Positions 28,658-30,167 of a stretch of DNA of 30,167 bases are shown here, one piece after another. Each line of letters starts with the position of its first letter. Position 1 is the stretch's first letter. Source of the DNA: Sabulitectum sp036743055 (GTDB lineage Bacteria; Fermentibacterota; Fermentibacteria; Fermentibacterales; JCC-6); contig DAINQE010000025.1 of the NCBI GenBank assembly GCA_036743055.1, positions 1-30,167 on the forward strand, read 5' to 3'. Made by a program: the position numbers and the translations under genes. The notes under the pieces were generated by a model, which was given only the letters and a program-made list of their open reading frames with translations, was not told the DNA's origin and made no database searches.

Positions 28658-29730
28658 TCGGGCGCGTTGCCGTACTCGCCGTTCTCATCACAGCCGGGTG
28701 CAGCGCTCCCGCAGGAAATGCCGGCGGAGCGAACGGGCAGATCACACTTTCCATAATGGCAACATGCGTTATGCCGGACTCGTTGTTCATAGGTTATCCG
28801 GCAGATGCGTGTTTCGCTCCGACCGGTGACATACTGGTGCTTGATCAGGCGGCTGTTGAACTGCACGTATTCACTCCTGATGGAACATACAGGGCATCTT
28901 TCGGCGGACCCGGAGACGGCCCGGGGGAAATGGGTAATCCCATGTCCGTGGAAACGGTTGGCGGACTGATACTCGTTCGTGATCAGGTCAAGCTGGGGTA
29001 CATCGTCTTCGATGAGGATTACCGCTTCATGCATGAGGTGAACGGGTGGCCCAGGTCATCGCCTTCCCGTTTCCGATTCGCAGGTGGTGATTCCTTCACG
29101 GCGGTGAGAACCGGAATTGTATCACTGATTGACGGCTACGCGGTATTCAGGGAAGCCGGGCTATACCGTCTGGACGAAACCGGGCCCTGTATCGTACTCT
29201 ATGCTGACACCGTCCCGGTGGACCCGGGAAACACATCACAGCTCACATCGGCCATCGAGGGTCTGTTCGCCGCTGCGGATACTTCAGGAAGGATGTTCAC
29301 GGCGGTTTCATCAGCGGACAGCTACGAGGTGATTACCCATGGCAATGTGGATTACTCCATAAGCAGGGATGTGGAGCCAGTAAGGAAAACGCCGGAAGAG
29401 ATCACAAGGGAAGAGCAGCTTATGAACGCAAGGCTGGAGGCTATGGGAGCCGAAGGGCTGGCTGGCTACCGGGCTGATCCATTCAGAGCGGTGATAACAG
29501 GGCTGGGCGTCTCCGGGGATACCCTCTGGGTACAGACCGGACTTCATGATGAAGCGGTATTCCATCTATACTCCACGTTCGACGGAGGGTTCATCGGAGA
29601 AGCGGTTTTTCATTGCCAGGGCGACTGGAACTTCAGGATCAGTGAAGAGGGGATCCTTGCATGGGAGGACGATCCCATTGACGGTATTTTCAGGATTCAC
29701 CTGCTTGCCACGGATCAAAGTCTGGAATAA
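28654..29730 (+). CDS. Six-bladed beta-propeller lipoprotein (BF3164/NHL-like)
   Basis: 358 residues from TTG 28654, overlapping the previous stop. The signal is short: 'LIGRVAVLAVLITAGCSAP', lipobox I-T-A-G-C. Typical propeller strands follow: 'YPADACFAPTGDILVLDQAAVELHVFTPDGTYRASFGGPGDGPGEMGNPMSVETVGGLILVRDQ'. The 'G.GDGPGE(M/F)..P' motif is shared with the lipoprotein at 5590, which is in two parts across the N gap. Later strands include 'LYRLDETGPCIVLYAD' and 'VSGDTLWVQTG..DEAVFHLYSTFDG'. It is anchored to a membrane facing the periplasm or outside. In FCB genomes such proteins are abundant; their ligands are mostly unknown. It is the last gene of the PadR-linked operon. Confidence 0.88.
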   Translation: MIGRVAVLAVLITAGCSAPAGNAGGANGQITLSIMATCVMPDSLFIGYPADACFAPTGDILVLDQAAVELHVFTPDGTYRASFGGPGDGPGEMGNPMSVETVGGLILVRDQVKLGYIVFDEDYRFMHEVNGWPRSSPSRFRFAGGDSFTAVRTGIVSLIDGYAVFREAGLYRLDETGPCIVLYADTVPVDPGNTSQLTSAIEGLFAAADTSGRMFTAVSSADSYEVITHGNVDYSISRDVEPVRKTPEEITREEQLMNARLEAMGAEGLAGYRADPFRAVITGLGVSGDTLWVQTGLHDEAVFHLYSTFDGGFIGEAVFHCQGDWNFRISEEGILAWEDDPIDGIFRIHLLATDQSLE

Positions 29731-29748
29731 AGTAATCATCCGTTTGTC

Positions 29749-29776
29749 TTGACGACATGTACGCTGGTTTTATACT
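29749..29776 (+). promoter_or_regulatory. Promoter of the Kre9-like lipoprotein
   Basis: TTGACG (29749-29754), 16-nt spacer, TATACT (29771-29776), giving a leader of ~38 nt. Confidence 0.7.
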
Positions 29777-29820
29777 CCCTCGTATTCTTTGACACGTGAG
29801 GGGTGTTGGGAGTAGCCTTG

Positions 29821-30167
29821 ATGAAAGTGCTGTGTTTCCTTGCGGCACTGCTCGTATTCACCGGATGCACAGAAGAGCAGCAGCTCACAGGTCCCTGGGA
29901 GATGTGGGTGCTCGTATGCAGACCCGCCGATGGAGAGGTCTGGCAGCCTTCCTCCGAGAAGGAGTTTACCGTGAGCTGGGCGGCCGTTCCTGGGTAGACG
30001 GTCAGGTGCAATCTTGTGAAGAACGGCCGGATGGTAATGGAACTCTCCAACTGGGTGGAGAGCGGTCAGGGCTCACTGGTCTTCCGCGGGAGCCTGACCG
30101 AGGCCGGTTCAGGTTCCGGATACCAGGTCAGGGTTCTGGACGAACAGGGATTCTACGGACTCAGCGG
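29821..30167 (+). pseudogene. Kre9/KNH-like lipoprotein interrupted by an in-frame TAG (3' end outside window)
   Basis: ATG 29821 has GGGAG 8 nt upstream. The N-terminus (VLCFLAALLVFTGC) is a lipoprotein signal with Cys16. Then comes 'WVLVCRPADGEVWQPSSEKEFTVSWAAVPG', the opening strands of a Kre9/KNH (Ser-Thr-rich GPI-like) beta-sandwich. TAG at 29995-29997 stops the frame at codon 59. The same frame then reads 'TVRCNLVKNGRMVMELSNWVESGQGSLVFRGSL.....GYQVRVLDEQGFYGLS' to the window end, the natural continuation of that domain. Thus only one base separates it from an intact gene. A real nonsense mutation, an assembly error, or readthrough would all fit. Other genes here end in TAG, so the codon is a normal stop. 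Confidence 0.7.

Noticed and set aside
29995..29997. Genome-wide recoding of TAG
   Set aside because: Genes ending at 2175, 2645, 6414 and 21291, among others, use TAG as their stop with the next features following normally.
1..30167. tRNA, rRNA, tmRNA, SRP RNA, RNase P RNA and insertion sequences
   Set aside because: No cloverleaf with a GTTC-type T loop and CCA-like acceptor, no rRNA core sequence, none of the conserved SRP or RNase P motifs, and no transposase gene or terminal inverted repeats were found by eye.

Overview
The window looks like a piece of a metagenome-assembled bacterial genome. It is GC-rich, densely coded on both strands, and contains exactly 100 Ns (6009-6108), the usual size of a scaffold gap. 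Promoters read as ordinary sigma-70 type (three are TTGAC[A/G]-N16-TATA[A/C]T) and Shine-Dalgarno sequences are strong. AGG arginine and ATA isoleucine codons are frequent. Gene content (Roadblock/LC7 protein, type IV pilin-like protein, several lipoproteins, six-bladed propeller lipoproteins, DNRLRE and Kre9-like extracellular domains, flavodiiron protein) suggests an uncultured, probably anaerobic or microaerobic, Gram-negative-type bacterium, perhaps of the FCB/Fermentibacteria-like assemblage. The phylum is inference only. No tRNA, rRNA, CRISPR array or insertion sequence was seen, and no stretch over 300 bases lacks a gene.

Layout. 1-2645 (+): 3' end of a DNRLRE surface protein, a secreted propeller-like protein, a Roadblock/LC7 protein, and a YaiI/YqxD-family protein that appears to start at CTG. 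2642-5459 (-): a run of five genes: an AgmX/PglI-type secreted protein, a DUF6150-like protein, a GyrI-like/Cys-rich fusion, a membrane-anchored pilin companion, and a type IV pilin-like protein with a Gly-Gln repeat tail. 5590-8148 (+): a propeller lipoprotein broken by the N gap, an amidohydrolase, and an RRM RNA-binding protein with a structured leader, followed by a clear terminator. 8215-8577 (-): an LCCL-domain lipoprotein. 8748-14380 (+): a tightly overlapping TetR / HlyD / two ABC ATPases / two ABC permeases / cupin operon, like the E. coli cecR-ybhGFSR drug-export cluster but with the ATPase halves as separate genes. 14385-19318 (-): a HerA/DUF853-like ATPase with a flavodiiron protein, then an MFS exporter. 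19394-21291 (+): a small membrane peptide and a second two-gene ABC exporter whose promoter carries an 18-bp near-palindrome. 21284-21685 (-): a DUF6982-like protein. 21829-24979 (+): an L7/L12-like small protein, a glycosyltransferase and two secreted proteins. 25053-30167: a DtxR-type metal regulator, a protein of unknown family, Pcm, and a PadR regulator divergent from a locus with a highly structured transcript, two small ORFs and a propeller lipoprotein. Last is a Kre9-like lipoprotein interrupted by an in-frame TAG.

The most notable items are: (i) the 28233-28426 region, where perfect 11-bp and 10-bp long-range inverted repeats plus an 11-pair hairpin predict a folded RNA that hides the first ribosome binding site of the PadR-linked operon; (ii) the split YbhF-like ATPase pair, whose two motif losses fall in the same composite ATP site; (iii) two probable CTG starts; (iv) an in-frame amber codon inside an otherwise intact domain; and (v) five of six convergent gene pairs ending within a few bases of each other.
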